This document shows, in pieces, positions 4,623 to 5,519 of a DNA stretch of 5,519 nucleotides; position 1 is the stretch's first letter; every line of letters begins with the position of its first letter. Made by a program: the position numbers and the translations under genes. The notes beneath the pieces were generated by a model that was not told the DNA's origin, did no database searches, and saw nothing but the letters and a program-made list of their open reading frames with translations. The stretch is from an uncultured bacterium (GTDB lineage: Bacteria; Actinomycetota; Actinomycetes; S36-B12): contig CAJBMR010000487.1 of NCBI GenBank assembly GCA_903954205.1, positions 1 to 5,519 on the forward strand, in the 5' to 3' direction.

Positions 4623-5519
4623 GTGCGTGTAGCGAGAGTCGCGCGGTCAATCCGTATCTCTGCGCGCGTGGTCCTCGCTGCTCTTGTCGTGGCGGTCCTC
4701 GGTGCAGCCGGGGCCCTGCTCGCCCCCGCGGCGTCGGCGCAGGCGCCCATGTCCGATGCGGCTGACGGCGGACCCATCGAAGCGACGTCGTCGATCATCT
4801 TGACCAACGTGTCCGGGCTCGATCTTGCCGCGGGAACGTTCAACGCGACGTTCTATCTCTCAATCACCTGCTCGTCTCCCTGCGCAGCAGAGGACTGGGA
4901 GCTCGTCAACGCGCGGTCGTCGACGCGCACCCTCGCCTCCGAGGAAGGTCTGACCACGTGGTGGCTCGTGCTCGGCACGTTCACCTTCAGCCCTGACCTG
5001 CGACTCTTTCCCTTCGATACCCAGTACCTGCCGATTCAGATCGAGCACCAAGTGCTCGACGCAGACCAGCTTGCCTTCGTCGCCGATCCGCAAGCGAGTG
5101 AGGTGACCACCGATGTGGTTGTCCCCGGCTGGCAGAAGGAGGACTTCACGCTCACGAGTTCGACCGCCGAGTACACGAGCCTTCAGACCGACTACTCCCG
5201 CTTGACCTTCACCCTGCCCGTGACGCGCAGCACCCTTGCGAGCGTGACGAAGTTCTACATTCCGCTTGCCATCTTCATTCTCCTCGGCGCCGCGACGCTG
5301 GTGCTCTCGCGCAACGACTACCAAATCCGCACGGGTGGCACCGCCCTACTCGGCCTCACCGTCTTCTACCTCGCCACCAGTGGAGGGGTCGGCTTCTCCG
5401 GTGCGCTTTCGGTGTGGGATGCGTCCGTGCTGCTCGGCTATCTCGCACTCGGCCTCGTGCTCACCTGCGGAATCGTCGGCTCCTACCGCTTCAACGAGGG
5501 CGTCTACGACGGGCCGGAC
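4623..5519 (+). CDS. Pentameric ligand-gated ion channel-like (Cys-loop superfamily) protein, 3' end missing
   Basis: 299 codons, still open at the right edge. Residues 1-39 look like a secretion signal: basic to residue 15, hydrophobic 16-34, AxA cleavage site APAASA before Q40. Residues about 50-200 read as an all-beta extracellular ligand-binding domain. The best landmark is LGTFTFSPDLRLFPFDTQ (117-134), with FPFD (129-132) at the place of the Cys-loop F/YPxD motif, followed by LPIQIEH and a D-A-D-Q-L-A-F stretch, as in prokaryotic channels. The flanking cysteines of the animal loop are absent, as in GLIC and ELIC. YSRLTF (191-196) leads into M1 (about 210-228, conserved Pro214), M2 (about 236-257) and M3 (about 265-286). 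M4 would lie beyond the window. If R236 is M2 position 0', Leu245 falls at 9', the usual hydrophobic gate. Ligand and ion selectivity are unknown. A membrane protein that kept the fold without channel function, or a DUF4436-like protein with a similar FPFD motif, are the alternatives. Confidence 0.78.
   Translation, partial: MRVARVARSIRISARVVLAALVVAVLGAAGALLAPAASAQAPMSDAADGGPIEATSSIILTNVSGLDLAAGTFNATFYLSITCSSPCAAEDWELVNARSSTRTLASEEGLTTWWLVLGTFTFSPDLRLFPFDTQYLPIQIEHQVLDADQLAFVADPQASEVTTDVVVPGWQKEDFTLTSSTAEYTSLQTDYSRLTFTLPVTRSTLASVTKFYIPLAIFILLGAATLVLSRNDYQIRTGGTALLGLTVFYLATSGGVGFSGALSVWDASVLLGYLALGLVLTCGIVGSYRFNEGVYDGPD

Noticed and set aside
2115..4843. Many other open frames opposite or out of phase with modA, modB and modC
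   Set aside because: They are shadows typical of high-GC DNA: Arg/Ser/Pro/His-rich products without domains, covered by well-supported genes.
4860..5324. Minus-strand open frame of 154 residues opposite the channel-like gene
   Set aside because: Its product has no recognisable domain. The opposite strand carries a signal peptide, a clear ribosome-binding site and a coherent membrane protein over the same bases.

Overview
This is a GC-rich, densely coded window that reads as chromosomal DNA from an actinobacterium. Nearly every codon ends in G or C. A Lys/Ala/Pro-tailed DksA-like zinc-finger gene lies next to lspA, a pairing I recall from other Actinobacteria. One promoter has the geometry of a leaderless actinobacterial transcript. 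I cannot name a genus.

Layout. Positions 1-1372 (minus strand) hold a two-gene unit transcribed leftwards. It consists of a TraR/DksA-family zinc-finger protein (599-1372), whose first half is 21 tandem KKAAPA/KAAPA-type repeats, followed by lspA (signal peptidase II, cut by the left edge). Positions 1373-1561 are a divergent intergenic region with a candidate promoter for each direction. It also carries two near-identical 12-bp sites (CCGWATTCACGG) exactly 31 bp apart. Positions 1562-4576 (plus strand) are a compact molybdate-uptake operon: a small helix-turn-helix plus Mop/TOBE regulator, then modA (binding lipoprotein), modB (permease) and modC (ATPase). All three junctions are 4-bp ATGA overlaps. 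Positions 4623-5519 hold the first 299 codons of a further plus-strand gene that runs off the right edge. It encodes a secreted-domain plus membrane protein resembling prokaryotic pentameric ligand-gated ion channels (the Cys-loop receptor superfamily).

How it fits together. ModA should be anchored outside the membrane by an N-terminal lipid and capture molybdate or tungstate. ModB and ModC would import it with ATP, and the first gene product probably senses oxyanion through its Mop domain and acts on its own promoter. LspA is the enzyme that matures lipoproteins such as ModA; their proximity is probably coincidental. The channel-like gene has its own good ribosome-binding site 46 bp after modC. 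It may be read through from the mod operon, but nothing in its sequence ties it to molybdate.

Points most worth a second look are the channel homologue, the paired operator-like sites over a probably leaderless promoter, a Val replacing the second Gly of the ABC signature in ModC (LSGVQ), and the histone-H1-like repeat tail with near-perfect 33-bp DNA repeats on the DksA-like protein.
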